A DNA stretch of 64,000 nucleotides, taken from assembly GCA_947463325.1 (NCBI GenBank), contig CANHQT010000004.1:1-64000 (forward strand). The letters run 5' to 3'. The DNA comes from Sphingomonadaceae bacterium (GTDB lineage: Bacteria; Pseudomonadota; Alphaproteobacteria; Sphingomonadales; Sphingomonadaceae). Positions 44,503 through 53,397 of the stretch are shown in pieces. Position numbers and translations under genes: made by a program. Position 1 is the stretch's first letter; each line of letters begins with the position of its first letter. Below the pieces are notes generated by a model that worked only from the letters and a program-made list of their open reading frames with translations, ran no database searches and was not told the origin of the DNA.

Positions 44503-45842
44503 CAGATCATCCCCTGCCGTTTGATGCGCACATAGGTCGCAAGGACATCGGCAGCCATGCGCGCGGCAGGCGCCTCCACCACCAGCGCGCCCATGCGACG
44601 CAGGCGGGCGAGCACCACGCGCCGGTCACGCAAGAGATCGGCAGCGATAGTTGCCCCGACCATGCCGCTTTCGTCCTCCGGCACGCGGGCGGCGAGTGCC
44701 TCCAGCTCACTGTCAGCCATCACCACGAACAGCAGCAGATGCTTTGTCACCAGCCGCTCTGCAGCACGGATCATTAGTTCCGCGCCATTGGCGTCGGCAA
44801 ATTCGGTGAAGACGGTAATCATCGCGCGCCGTTTCAGCGCGGAGCCGATGCTGGCGAGGCCGAGGGTGAAATTGGTTTCCTCCGCCGCATAGTCGATCTC
44901 CGCTGCAGCGCGGCGCAGCGCGGCAAAGGCCGACAAGCGGGCGAATTCCTGGGTCATCCGCTTAGGCCGGGCGGCGAAACTGGTCATGCTGACGCGGTCT
45001 TCGAGCCGGAGCGCGACATAGCCCAATGTGAGCGCGGCGGAGACGGCGCGGTCGAGCCGCGAGACATCCCGGTCGCCATCATGCTCGCCCTTCACCGGAT
45101 CGGACATCATGCGCCCGGAATCGATGGCGAGGACAATGCGGTTGTCCCGTTCCGTCTCGAACTGTTTGGCAAGCAAATCGGTGTGACGCGCAGATTGTTT
45201 CCAGTCGATGGCACGCCGGTCCAGCCCCGGCATGAAGCGGACGAGCGATTCAAACTCGCTGCCCTCCCCCAGCCGCGCGGCGAGCCTTTGGCCGACCTGC
45301 GCGTCACGGGCGAACAGCTTTGCCCCCTCGTCCCGCACCGGGCGGATCGATGGGACGACGGTGATGCTGCGATCAATGGCGATGCTTTTCTGCTTGCGCG
45401 CGAGGCCGAGCGGACCCTGCCAGCCGAGCCAGGCGCTCTTGATGGCAGCAACACCGCGCCGGGTGGCGGCAAGCGGAATGTGCGCGCCGACACCGCCGGC
45501 GTCGCGTGCGACGAGCGGACCTTCCGCCCTGCCCCCCGGCACAAGCAGGGGATCGACCGCGAAGGCGACCGCTGCGGCGCGAGGTGTGCCGATGCCGCCG
45601 GTGGTAACCGCGACGTCGAGCGCCAATCCTTCCCCCACTCCGACCGATGGCGGCGCAGTCAGCGCCAAACCGGCCTTGGCCAGCGGCGCGCCAGCCATGG
45701 CATCATAGATGATCAGCGCCAGCACCACGGCAAGCCACAGCGGCGCGACGAACCACAGGTCGGGCCGGAACAGCGCGAGCAACAGCCCCACCGGCGCGGC
45801 AAGCGCGGCGAGAGCAATGGCGCGGGGCGTGGGAGCGATCAC
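44502..45842 (-). CDS. DUF58 domain protein (vWA-like partner of MoxR)
   Basis: 446 aa, read from the GTG at 45842, 10 bp after the moxR stop. Two N-terminal transmembrane helices (about 8-45), then a beta domain, then DUF58 with DRRAIDWKQSARHTDLLAKQFE and the MIDAS-like strand VLAIDSGRMMS (about 275). The vWA-like MIDAS is degenerate (DSGRM instead of DxSxS), as in many DUF58 proteins. Presumed adaptor or substrate-binding partner of the MoxR ATPase. Confidence 0.88.
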   Translation of the reverse strand: MIAPTPRAIALAALAAPVGLLLALFRPDLWFVAPLWLAVVLALIIYDAMAGAPLAKAGLALTAPPSVGVGEGLALDVAVTTGGIGTPRAAAVAFAVDPLLVPGGRAEGPLVARDAGGVGAHIPLAATRRGVAAIKSAWLGWQGPLGLARKQKSIAIDRSITVVPSIRPVRDEGAKLFARDAQVGQRLAARLGEGSEFESLVRFMPGLDRRAIDWKQSARHTDLLAKQFETERDNRIVLAIDSGRMMSDPVKGEHDGDRDVSRLDRAVSAALTLGYVALRLEDRVSMTSFAARPKRMTQEFARLSAFAALRRAAAEIDYAAEETNFTLGLASIGSALKRRAMITVFTEFADANGAELMIRAAERLVTKHLLLFVVMADSELEALAARVPEDESGMVGATIAADLLRDRRVVLARLRRMGALVVEAPAARMAADVLATYVRIKRQGMI

Positions 45843-45852
45843 CTGAAGCGTT

Positions 45853-46809
45853 TCACTTCGGTGCCTCGACCGAGGCGACGATATCCTTGACGATGGCGTC
45901 GACCGAGCGGCCATCGATTTCCGCCGAGGGCGAGAGCAACAGGCGGTGGCGCAGCAAATCCGGTGCGAGCGCCTGCACATCGTCCGGCACGACATAGTCG
46001 CGACCGCCAAGCGCCGCCTGGGCCGCCGCCGCACGGGCGAGCAGCGCACCGGCGCGCGGGCTGGCGCCGGTGGCGAGGTCAGGAGATTCGCGCGTGGCGC
46101 GAATGAGGGCGACGACATAATCGACAATGCCGGGCGCGAGCGTGACTGTCGCCACGGTGGCGATGGCCTCTGCCAGCCGCGCAGCATCAGCGACGACGCC
46201 CACACCCATGCGTTCGGCATCAATGCTGTCGAACAGGCTGCCATGCGCGGCGACGATGCGGCGTTCCTCGTCAAGTGCGGGATAAGGCACGGCGAGCTTG
46301 AACAGGAAGCGGTCAAGTTGTGCCTCAGGGAGCGGATAGACGCCCTGGCTTTCGATCGGGTTCTGCGTCGCGATGACAGTGAAGCGGGGACTCAACCGAT
46401 GGGTTTCGCCATCGAGCGTCACGCGCCGTTCCTGCATCGCCTGAAGCAGCGCCGCCTGCGTCTTGGGCGGGGTGCGGTTGATTTCGTCCGCCAGCAGAAG
46501 TTCTGTGAAGATCGGCCCGCGGGTGAGCGTGAAGGCCGAAGTCTGGAAGTTGAACAGGTTCGAGCCAAGGATATCCCCCGGCATAAGATCCGGCGTAAAC
46601 TGGATGCGCCCGAAATCCAGCCCGGAGGCGCGCGCAAAGCTGCCCGCCAGAAGCGTCTTGGCGGTACCCGGCGGCCCTTCGAGGAGGACATGGCCGCCCG
46701 CGAACAGCGCGACGAGCAGGCGCGAGACGACGCCTTCCTGCCCGACCACGGCCTTGCCGACTTCGGCGGCGATGGCGCGCCCCAGCGCCTCGACGTCATT
46801 CACTGTCAC
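45853..46809 (-). CDS. MoxR family AAA+ ATPase
   Basis: 318 aa. Walker A GPPGTAKT (45-52), Walker B LLADEINRTPPK, sensor 1 VIATQNPIESQG, the arginine finger area in PLPEAQLDRFLFK, and the C-terminal lid. The GTG at 46809 is chosen: it has an AAAGGA ribosome site 8 nt upstream and overlaps the DUF4350 stop; a GTG at 46803 would be two residues shorter. MoxR ATPases act as chaperones with vWA proteins, here DUF58. Confidence 0.93.
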   Translation of the reverse strand: MTVNDVEALGRAIAAEVGKAVVGQEGVVSRLLVALFAGGHVLLEGPPGTAKTLLAGSFARASGLDFGRIQFTPDLMPGDILGSNLFNFQTSAFTLTRGPIFTELLLADEINRTPPKTQAALLQAMQERRVTLDGETHRLSPRFTVIATQNPIESQGVYPLPEAQLDRFLFKLAVPYPALDEERRIVAAHGSLFDSIDAERMGVGVVADAARLAEAIATVATVTLAPGIVDYVVALIRATRESPDLATGASPRAGALLARAAAAQAALGGRDYVVPDDVQALAPDLLRHRLLLSPSAEIDGRSVDAIVKDIVASVEAPK

Positions 46810-48022
46810 GCAGGATATCCTTTCGCCATTCGCCGAGCGCACGTGCGCCGGCCAGAGTGTCAGAGGGCGAACGCGCGCTTTCAAGCGCACTCACCAGATC
46901 GGAAAAACGCCGCCCACGCCGGTCGGCAAAGCGATCCAGCCAGCGGTCGAGCCCGGCACCGGCAAGCCCCGAAGGCGCATGCAGGCGGCGCGCCGCTGCT
47001 TCGCGCACCATCGCGGCATAGCGCGCCGCGAACTGCGGTGCGCGGCGGGCCTGCACAATCAGCTCTGCGCCATTATCCACCAGCGCCGCCTTGCCAAGCG
47101 CCACCGCACGGTCAGCGGCGAGGGGCGGTCCGAAGCGCACGAAACCCTGCCACAGCGCGAGCATCGCGGCGATCAGGAGACCGAGTGTCAGGCCGAGGAA
47201 GGGCGGCGTAAGCGCGAGGCGCAGGAAACTGCGGTCGTTAGCGCCAAGGCCATTGATCGTGACGTCAAACACCAGGCCGTAACGGGCCCCCAGCGCATCG
47301 AGGAGCGCGAGCGCGGCAGTGGCGCGGGCAGGATCATCTATCCCGTGATTGTTGAGGACGTCCGGGTCGGCAAGGATGTGAACAGTGCGGGCGCCCCCGT
47401 CCGCCAGCGGAAAATCGACACGCGCAAGCAAGGCACCATCGCCTGCCGCGATCAGGGTTGTCGCATCATCATTACGGAGGATCTGGGTCGCGCCGCGCGG
47501 GACGGGCAGCGAGACAGGGGTGCCATATACCGTGGCGGTCAGCAGGCGTTCGCGTGGACGGGCGAGTCCCAGATCTCTGTCATCAAACCCCGGGAGCGGG
47601 AACATCCCGCTGTTCGTGCGGCCGAGCGGCAGAGCGCGAACCCAGCCGGGACGCAGTTCGACGGGACCAGTCAGCCACTTGTTGGGCACGATGAGGATGT
47701 CTGCATCGGGATAGAGGTCAAGCGCTTGGGCGATCTGTTCCGGGGTGCTGCGCATGTCCGGCGTGAGAACGACGAGACCGGACGCATCCTCCCCGCGACC
47801 ACGCCCGACAGTTACATCCCTGCCCGCTGCCTTTGCGATTTCCGTGATCGCCGAAAAGCTGACCGCGCTGCGCGACAAGGCATGCGTTCCACCATTGCGA
47901 CCCGTGGAAAGCTCCGGCGAGAAGGCGGTGAGCAGCCAGTAGCCGACAAAGCCGATGAAGCCGGCGAGCACCAGCGCGCCGATAATGCGCGGATCAAAGC
48001 TGCGGCTGGTATCCCCGGCCAT
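46796..48022 (-). CDS. DUF4350 domain membrane protein
   Basis: 408 aa. N-terminal transmembrane helix (about 15-33), an extracytoplasmic DUF4350 domain (about 45-260; LVVLTPDMRSTPEQIAQAL, IHILADPDVLNNHGIDD), a second transmembrane helix (about 288-308), and a cytoplasmic tail with RFGPPLAADRAVALGKAALVDN. The domain has a ThuA-like or glutamine-amidotransferase-like topology without an obvious catalytic residue. Typical member of the MoxR cluster. Confidence 0.88.
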   Translation of the reverse strand: MAGDTSRSFDPRIIGALVLAGFIGFVGYWLLTAFSPELSTGRNGGTHALSRSAVSFSAITEIAKAAGRDVTVGRGRGEDASGLVVLTPDMRSTPEQIAQALDLYPDADILIVPNKWLTGPVELRPGWVRALPLGRTNSGMFPLPGFDDRDLGLARPRERLLTATVYGTPVSLPVPRGATQILRNDDATTLIAAGDGALLARVDFPLADGGARTVHILADPDVLNNHGIDDPARATAALALLDALGARYGLVFDVTINGLGANDRSFLRLALTPPFLGLTLGLLIAAMLALWQGFVRFGPPLAADRAVALGKAALVDNGAELIVQARRAPQFAARYAAMVREAAARRLHAPSGLAGAGLDRWLDRFADRRGRRFSDLVSALESARSPSDTLAGARALGEWRKDILRDSE

Positions 48023-48774
48023 CAGGCGGCCTTCCAGTGGGGGCCGAAGACGAAGCCTTCATAGGCCGAACGTGCTTCGCGCCAATCGTCGGCATCGACG
48101 GGACGGCGTGCCCAGATGCCGCGCTCAACAACTGTCACAATGCCGGAAAGGCAATCACGCGCCGCTGCCGGTATCTCCTCCAGCGATCGGATCGCGCGGG
48201 CGGTATAGGCTGGGCGGAGCAGGCCGGGACGGCGGCTGGCGATATCCTCAAGACTGCGGCCGAGCAGCAGGTGCGCAGCTTCTGCAAAGCGGCCCGCAGC
48301 GGCGAGGGCATCGGCCTCGGCCAAGAGATCATGCGCGGCGCCGTGATCGGGCTGCCATACCGTTTCGGCATTCGCGCCATCATCACGCTTGCCGCGGCGG
48401 AACAGGCGATCAACCCCGTCGCGGATCGCCGGTACCGTGAGATAAAGGATGAAGAGCAAGGCGATCCCAGCGAGAAAGGCGGCTGCCGTGTGGGCGAGCC
48501 ACTGGCCGTCGCCGCCGAGCCATTCGAGAAAATCCCCGATACGGCGCATCCAGGACGGCGGCGGAGGCGGGGGCTGGATAGCTGGCAAATCAAGCTGGTA
48601 GCTGCCGTCGGCGCGCAGCCGTTCGAGCTCCGCGCGCACGGCAGGATCAACGGGCAATGGCGCGGGCGTCGCAGCAGGCGCGACAGCGGACTTCGCGGCT
48701 TCAGCAGGCATGACAAGGACCAGCAGGCCGGCGCATGTGGCCGCGCACTTCCAGTCCCGCAAAAACGCCGTCAT
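48022..48774 (-). CDS. DUF4129 domain membrane protein
   Basis: 250 aa from the ATG at 48774. A hydrophobic N-terminus (about 10-25, probably a signal peptide), a Pro-rich linker with PPPPPPSW (about 80), a transmembrane helix (about 95-115) and a C-terminal cytoplasmic DUF4129 domain (LLAEADALAAAGRFAEAAHLLLGRSLEDI, RSAYEGFVFG). First gene of the MoxR cluster; its stop forms TGATG with the DUF4350 start. An alternative upstream start would add 12 residues. Confidence 0.87.
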   Translation of the reverse strand: MTAFLRDWKCAATCAGLLVLVMPAEAAKSAVAPAATPAPLPVDPAVRAELERLRADGSYQLDLPAIQPPPPPPSWMRRIGDFLEWLGGDGQWLAHTAAAFLAGIALLFILYLTVPAIRDGVDRLFRRGKRDDGANAETVWQPDHGAAHDLLAEADALAAAGRFAEAAHLLLGRSLEDIASRRPGLLRPAYTARAIRSLEEIPAAARDCLSGIVTVVERGIWARRPVDADDWREARSAYEGFVFGPHWKAA

Positions 48775-48790
48775 GCCCCGGTGATTGCCC

Positions 48791-48826
48791 GCCGCCGCGA
48801 CGCTTGGCAAGCGGGCGTTCGGCGGC
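48791..48826 (-). terminator. Possible hairpin between D-aminoacylase and MoxR operon
   Basis: The 60-bp gap holds nested inverted repeats: outer GCCGCC (48791-48796) with GGCGGC (48821-48826), inner CGCTT (48801-48805) with AAGCG (48809-48813). There is no U-tract, so a terminator role is only suggested by position. Confidence 0.3.
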
Positions 48827-48834
48827 CTGTTCCC

Positions 48835-50586
48835 CTATTCGGCAGCCATTGCCAGCGGCATCGTCTGCGGCCCGCGGATGACCTTGCCCGGCACCGGGCC
48901 CTGCATCACGCCGTCGCGGAAAGTGACCGCGCCCGATTTCACCGTCGCAACATAGCCTTCGGCCTTTTGCAGCAGCCGCTTGCCGCCTGCCGGAAGATCA
49001 AAGGCAAGCCAAGGTTTGCCCAGCTTGAGCCGTTGAAGATCGATCACATTAACGTCCGCGAGCAGGCCCGGGGCGAGCAAGCCGCGATCCTCCAGCCCAT
49101 AGAGCAGCGCGGTATCGCGGCACTGGCGGCGAATCGCATGTTCGAGCGGAATGCGGTTGCCCCGGCGCCGGTCGCGCACCCAATGCTGGAGCATGAAGGT
49201 GGGCGAAGCAGCATCGCAGATGGTCCCGCAATGCGCGCCACCATCCGACAGCGAGTTCACCGTATCATCGCTGCGCTGGAGGCTTTCGAGGAAATCGAGA
49301 TTGCCGTCAGCATAGTTGAGGATGGGGAGGTAAGCGAAGCCGGTGGCATCGTCGCGGCACAGCAGGTCATAGGCATATTCCGCCGGATCGACTCCGGCCG
49401 CTGCGGCGCGGGCGGCGATGCTCGCTTCCGGCCCCGGCTCGTAATCGAAATCCTCGCCCATCTCATACTGCATCGCAAAGCCGGCGCTGACGACCATGAC
49501 GAGGCCGACGATATCCTCCGGCACCTCGCTATAATCATTGGCTTCGGACAGAAGCTGCGCCTTGAAGGCGGGATCAAGCAGCTTTGCCCTTTGTTCTTCC
49601 CAAGGGAGCTCGGCGATCGCCAGCCAGGACGGGCGGAAGCGGAAGGGATGCACGGTGCCGCGCCAGGCCATGATGATGCCGTTGCCGCGCAGTGCGATCT
49701 GCGCGACGATGTTGGCGCCATTGTCATTTTCGGCGCGCATCGAGGCGATCTGTTCGTCGAGCGGCATTTCCTTGGCGATGCTTTGCAGCGCGGCATAGGT
49801 GCAGGGAAGGCCGGTTTCCCGGCTCATCGCGCCCATCCAGCCGAACTCGTCCCATTCGCGGCGCATGTCGCTCGCCATTTCAAAGACGCCATGGCCGACA
49901 CGGCCCATGGCGCGGCCGATGGCGATCAGCTCTTCCTTGGTGGCGGTGGTGCCGGGCACCACCTCCCCATCGACCGAGCGGTGGAGCACGGTGCGGCTGG
50001 TCGAGAAGCCGAGCGCGCCGGCGCGAACGCCCTCTTCGACGATATCGGCCATCGCTGCGATGTCATCCTCGGTCGGAATGGCACCCGGGCGTTCACGATC
50101 CCCCAGCACATAAGCGCGCACTGCGCCATGCGGCACATGGGTGCCGACATCGACGGTGCGGGGGAGCTTTTCCAGCGCATCAAGATATTCCGGGAAGCTT
50201 TCCCAGTCCCACTTCATCCCTTCGGCGAGCGCGGTGCCGGGAATGTCCTCCACCCCTTCCATCAGGCCGATCAGCCAGTCATGCCGGTCAGGCCGAGCAG
50301 GGGCGAAGCCGACGCCGCAATTGCCCATGACGACGGTGGTGACGCCGTGCCAGCTGGACGGCGCCATTTCCTGATCCCAGGTCGCCTGCCCGTCATAATG
50401 GGTGTGGATGTCCACGAAACCGGGTGTGACGATACAGCCGGTTGCGTCAATCTCCTCACGGCCCGATGCCGTCACGGTGCCGACGATGCTGATGCGATCC
50501 CCGTCGATCGCGACATCGCCTGTGAAGGGCGCGCCGCCGCTGCCGTCGACAATGGTACCGCCGCGAATCACCAGATCATGGGCCAT
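48835..50586 (-). CDS. N-acyl-D-amino-acid deacylase family amidohydrolase
   Basis: 583 aa amidohydrolase. N-terminal beta-sandwich start [17 protein letters not shown]; metal ligands in DIHTHYDGQ (His61, His63); [12 protein letters not shown]; and the C-terminal [22 protein letters not shown] typical of D-aminoacylase/D-glutamate deacylase relatives. Hydrolyses N-acyl-D-amino acids or related amides; exact substrate unknown. A GGAGAG ribosome site precedes the ATG at 50586; a longer reading to 50619 lacks one. Divergent from the kinase gene. Confidence 0.89.
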   Translation of the reverse strand: MAHDLVIRGGTIVDGSGGAPFTGDVAIDGDRISIVGTVTASGREEIDATGCIVTPGFVDIHTHYDGQATWDQEMAPSSWHGVTTVVMGNCGVGFAPARPDRHDWLIGLMEGVEDIPGTALAEGMKWDWESFPEYLDALEKLPRTVDVGTHVPHGAVRAYVLGDRERPGAIPTEDDIAAMADIVEEGVRAGALGFSTSRTVLHRSVDGEVVPGTTATKEELIAIGRAMGRVGHGVFEMASDMRREWDEFGWMGAMSRETGLPCTYAALQSIAKEMPLDEQIASMRAENDNGANIVAQIALRGNGIIMAWRGTVHPFRFRPSWLAIAELPWEEQRAKLLDPAFKAQLLSEANDYSEVPEDIVGLVMVVSAGFAMQYEMGEDFDYEPGPEASIAARAAAAGVDPAEYAYDLLCRDDATGFAYLPILNYADGNLDFLESLQRSDDTVNSLSDGGAHCGTICDAASPTFMLQHWVRDRRRGNRIPLEHAIRRQCRDTALLYGLEDRGLLAPGLLADVNVIDLQRLKLGKPWLAFDLPAGGKRLLQKAEGYVATVKSGAVTFRDGVMQGPVPGKVIRGPQTMPLAMAAE

Positions 50587-50667
50587 GACTCTCTCCTCAC
50601 CGTTTCCCCCGTCATGCACGCGAGAGAATCCGTTGCTAACCGCAACCTCTCATATCGGGCCGCGCCT

Positions 50668-50706
50668 CTCAAGTGCTTGACTTGAGGCGCGCGCCAAGCC
50701 GACAAC
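50668..50706 (+). promoter_or_regulatory. Candidate promoter with an overlapping palindromic operator
   Basis: A perfect inverted repeat CTCAAGT-GCTTG-ACTTGAG (50668-50686) contains a TTGACT -35-like hexamer (50677-50682). An 18-bp spacer leads to GACAAC (50701-50706), three matches to TATAAT. The predicted start of transcription is right next to the ATG at 50715. A repressor on the palindrome would block this promoter. Confidence 0.42.
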
Positions 50707-50714
50707 CGACGGCG

Positions 50715-52076
50715 ATGGGAAAGAGGCAAGAATTCGAAACGGCGCTTTCGGCCGTGCTGGCGCGCATTGCGCCGGGCAGTATCGCGGGGCTTGCCCGCCT
50801 GTCCGGCGGAGCGAACATGGAAAGCTGGTCGATCGACTGGCTTGGCCATGATGGGGAGGCACAGGGCTTCATCCTGCGGCGATCGCCTTCGCCGGAATGG
50901 AGCGCGGGCCGGCCGTTCGGCCTCGCGACCGAAGCTGCGCTGGTGCAGGCGGCGCGTGCAGGCGGCGTGCTGGCGCCCGAGGTGGTGGCGGCGCTGGCGC
51001 CCGGAGACGGGCTGGGCGATGGTTATGTGATGCGGCGGATTGAGGCCGAGGTGAACCCGGCCGCGATTCTGGCAAACCCCGCGCCGACACTGATCCACGA
51101 CATCGGACGCGAGCTGGCGCGCATCCATGCCCTGCCGCTGAATGCCCTGCCCGCAGATATCCCGACGCTCGACACAGCGGGAGGGCTGGCGGATCTGAAG
51201 CAGCGCTTCATCGACTATGGCGGGGATAGACCGATCATCGCCGCGGCGATCCGCTGGCTTGAAACGCACATCCCCGCGCCCGCGCCGCCAGTGCTGGTGC
51301 ATGGCGATTTCCGCATGGGCAATCTGATGGCGGGGCCGGATGGCCTGGCCGGCGTGCTCGACTGGGAACTGGCGCACGTCGGCGATGCGCATGAGGACCT
51401 TGCCTATGGCTGCATGACGGTGTGGCGCTTTGCCGGGCATGACCGGCCAGCGTTCGGCCTGTCCGATCTGGAAACGCTGTTCGCGGCCTATGCAGAGGCA
51501 AGTGGTGTCAACGTCGAACCGGCGCGGTTCCGTTTCTGGCTGATCTACCGCACCTTGTGGTGGGCGCTGGGCTGCTTGCAGATGGGCGCCATCTGGCGGA
51601 GCGGTGTCGATGCCAGCCTGGAACGGGCGGTGATCGCAAGGCGCACGGTGGAACAGGAGCTGGACCTGCTGTTGCTGCTGGAGGAGGAAGTCCCGGCCGA
51701 CATCCGTCATGCCGGGGTCGCCGGCTTGCAGGAAGAAGCACCATCCCTTGCCACCGGTGAGACCAGTGCCGCAGAGCTGGTCGGTGCCGTCGCCGACTGG
51801 ATTGCAGCGGAGGTAAAGCCAGGGGCGCAGGGACGCGCGAAGTTCATGGCGGCGGTGGCGATCAATGCGCTGGGCATGGTACGGCGCGAGCTGGAGGCGC
51901 CGGTCGCCCATACCGACAAGGCACTGGCAGACGATCTGTTGAGCGGGGTTGTGACACTGGCAACGCCGGGGCTGCTGGCGCGGCTGCGGGCCCTCGCGCT
52001 CGCAAAGCTCGCCAATGACGTTCCCAAATATCCGGCGCTCGGCGTCGCACGGCAAAAATGGATGAAACGCCCGTAA
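50715..52076 (+). CDS. Phosphotransferase (APH-like kinase) with C-terminal DUF6285-like region
   Basis: 453 aa. APH-fold kinase: LSGGANMESWSIDW nucleotide region at the N-terminus, catalytic LVHGDFRMGNLM (Brenner loop) and metal-binding GVLDWELAHVGDAHEDLAY. Residues about 345-453 form a separate helical domain of the DUF6285 type. The same kinase-plus-acyl-CoA dehydrogenase pairing occurs in LvaA/LvaC (4-hydroxyacyl-CoA phosphorylation) and as a fusion in ACAD11, so a hydroxyacyl-CoA kinase is more likely than an antibiotic kinase. Starts at the ATG at 50715; 16 bp before the next gene. Confidence 0.87.
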   Translation: MGKRQEFETALSAVLARIAPGSIAGLARLSGGANMESWSIDWLGHDGEAQGFILRRSPSPEWSAGRPFGLATEAALVQAARAGGVLAPEVVAALAPGDGLGDGYVMRRIEAEVNPAAILANPAPTLIHDIGRELARIHALPLNALPADIPTLDTAGGLADLKQRFIDYGGDRPIIAAAIRWLETHIPAPAPPVLVHGDFRMGNLMAGPDGLAGVLDWELAHVGDAHEDLAYGCMTVWRFAGHDRPAFGLSDLETLFAAYAEASGVNVEPARFRFWLIYRTLWWALGCLQMGAIWRSGVDASLERAVIARRTVEQELDLLLLLEEEVPADIRHAGVAGLQEEAPSLATGETSAAELVGAVADWIAAEVKPGAQGRAKFMAAVAINALGMVRRELEAPVAHTDKALADDLLSGVVTLATPGLLARLRALALAKLANDVPKYPALGVARQKWMKRP

Positions 52077-52092
52077 GGGGGGAGAGGAAAAG

Positions 52093-53379
52093 ATGGATTT
52101 CAGTCTGCCGCAGGATTTGCTCGACTATCTCGACGAGCTGGACCGGTTCATCGAGGCGGAGATCAAGCCGCTTGAGGAGGCGGACGACAATATCCGTTTC
52201 TTTGACCACCGCCGCGAATGGGCACGCACCGATTTCGACAATGGCGGCCTGCCCCGCCACGAATGGGAACAATTGCTGCGCGCCGCTATGCGCAAAGCCG
52301 ATGCCGCCGGGCACTGGCGCTTTTCCGCGCCCAAAAAATATGGCGGCAAGGATGGCAGCAATCTGTGGATGGCAGTGATCCGCGACCGTTTCGCGCAGAA
52401 GGGTCTGGGGCTCCACAATGATCTGCAGAACGAGCATTCGATTGTCGGCAACTTCCCCTTTGTCGCCATGTTCGAGGAATGGGGCACGCCCGAGCAGAAA
52501 GAAGAGTTCATCCTCGGCGGCTTTGCCGGCACGCGGCGCACAGCGTTCGGCCTGACCGAGCCCGAACATGGATCCGACGCAACGCACATGGAAACGCGCG
52601 CGGTGCGGGAAACGCGTGACGGCGTTGACGGCTGGCTGATCAACGGGCGCAAGATGTGGATCACCGGCATGCATGTCGCGACCCATTGCGCGACATTCGC
52701 ACGCACCAGCGGCAATGATGGCGACGCGCGCGGCATCACCTGTTTCCTTGTCCCCACCGGCACGCCGGGGATGACGGTCGACGAGTATATGTGGACGTTC
52801 AACATGCCGACTGACCACCCGCGGATGACATTCCGCGACGTATGGGTGCCGGACAGCGCCATCCTGGGTGTCGAAGGGCGCGGCCTTTCTCTCGCGCAGA
52901 GTTTCGTCCACCAGAACCGCATCCGGCAGGCGGCGTCATCGCTGGGCGCGGCGACATTCTGTGTCGAGGAAAGCGTGCGCTATGCACGCGAGCGCAAGCC
53001 GTTCGGCGAGGAGCTGGCGCGCAACCAGGGGATCCAGTTCCCGCTGGTCGAGCTGGCGACGCAGTGCGAAATGCTCCGCCTGCTGATCTACAAGACCGCC
53101 TGGGACATGGACCGCATGGAGCATAGCGCGATCGAGCGCGAGCTTTCCGACAAGATTTCCATGTGCAACTACTGGGCGAACCGGCTGGTGTGCGAGGCCG
53201 CCGACCGGGCGATGCAGGTGCATGGCGGTATCGGCTATTCCCGGCACAAACCGTTCGAGCACATCTACCGCCATCACCGGCGTTACCGCATCACCGAGGG
53301 CGCAGAGGAAATCCAGATGCGCAAGGTGGCGGCCTATCTGTTCGGCTATCTGGGGCCGCGAAAGGGCCTGTTTGCCTGA
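52093..53379 (+). CDS. Acyl-CoA dehydrogenase family protein (ACAD10/11-LvaC-like)
   Basis: 428 aa flavoprotein. FAD/substrate motifs: FGLTEPEHGSDATHMETRAVR, WITGMHVATHC, a C-terminal QVHGGIGYSRHKPFEHIYRHHRRYRITEGAEEIQMRKVA. At 428 residues it is longer than the classical 380-residue ACADs, like the ACAD11 dehydrogenase domain. The usual catalytic Glu may be replaced or shifted; I cannot place it with certainty. A GGGGAGAGG ribosome site and the 16-bp gap mark an operon with the kinase. Confidence 0.9.
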   Translation: MDFSLPQDLLDYLDELDRFIEAEIKPLEEADDNIRFFDHRREWARTDFDNGGLPRHEWEQLLRAAMRKADAAGHWRFSAPKKYGGKDGSNLWMAVIRDRFAQKGLGLHNDLQNEHSIVGNFPFVAMFEEWGTPEQKEEFILGGFAGTRRTAFGLTEPEHGSDATHMETRAVRETRDGVDGWLINGRKMWITGMHVATHCATFARTSGNDGDARGITCFLVPTGTPGMTVDEYMWTFNMPTDHPRMTFRDVWVPDSAILGVEGRGLSLAQSFVHQNRIRQAASSLGAATFCVEESVRYARERKPFGEELARNQGIQFPLVELATQCEMLRLLIYKTAWDMDRMEHSAIERELSDKISMCNYWANRLVCEAADRAMQVHGGIGYSRHKPFEHIYRHHRRYRITEGAEEIQMRKVAAYLFGYLGPRKGLFA

Positions 53380-53397
53380 ACAGACGGTGATCGCCGC

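Noticed and set aside
44502..46316. 604-aa reading of the DUF58 gene
   Set aside because: The first 158 residues are a shadow of the MoxR gene; the GTG at 45842 gives a normal DUF58 protein.
48037..50685. 882-aa plus-strand open frame antisense to the DUF4129 and D-aminoacylase genes
   Set aside because: It is an antisense shadow that stays open because of high GC3. The minus-strand proteins have clear domains, and this one has none.
50715..52076. Aminoglycoside resistance kinase
   Set aside because: The APH fold is present, but the adjacent acyl-CoA dehydrogenase and extra C-terminal domain point to acyl metabolism.
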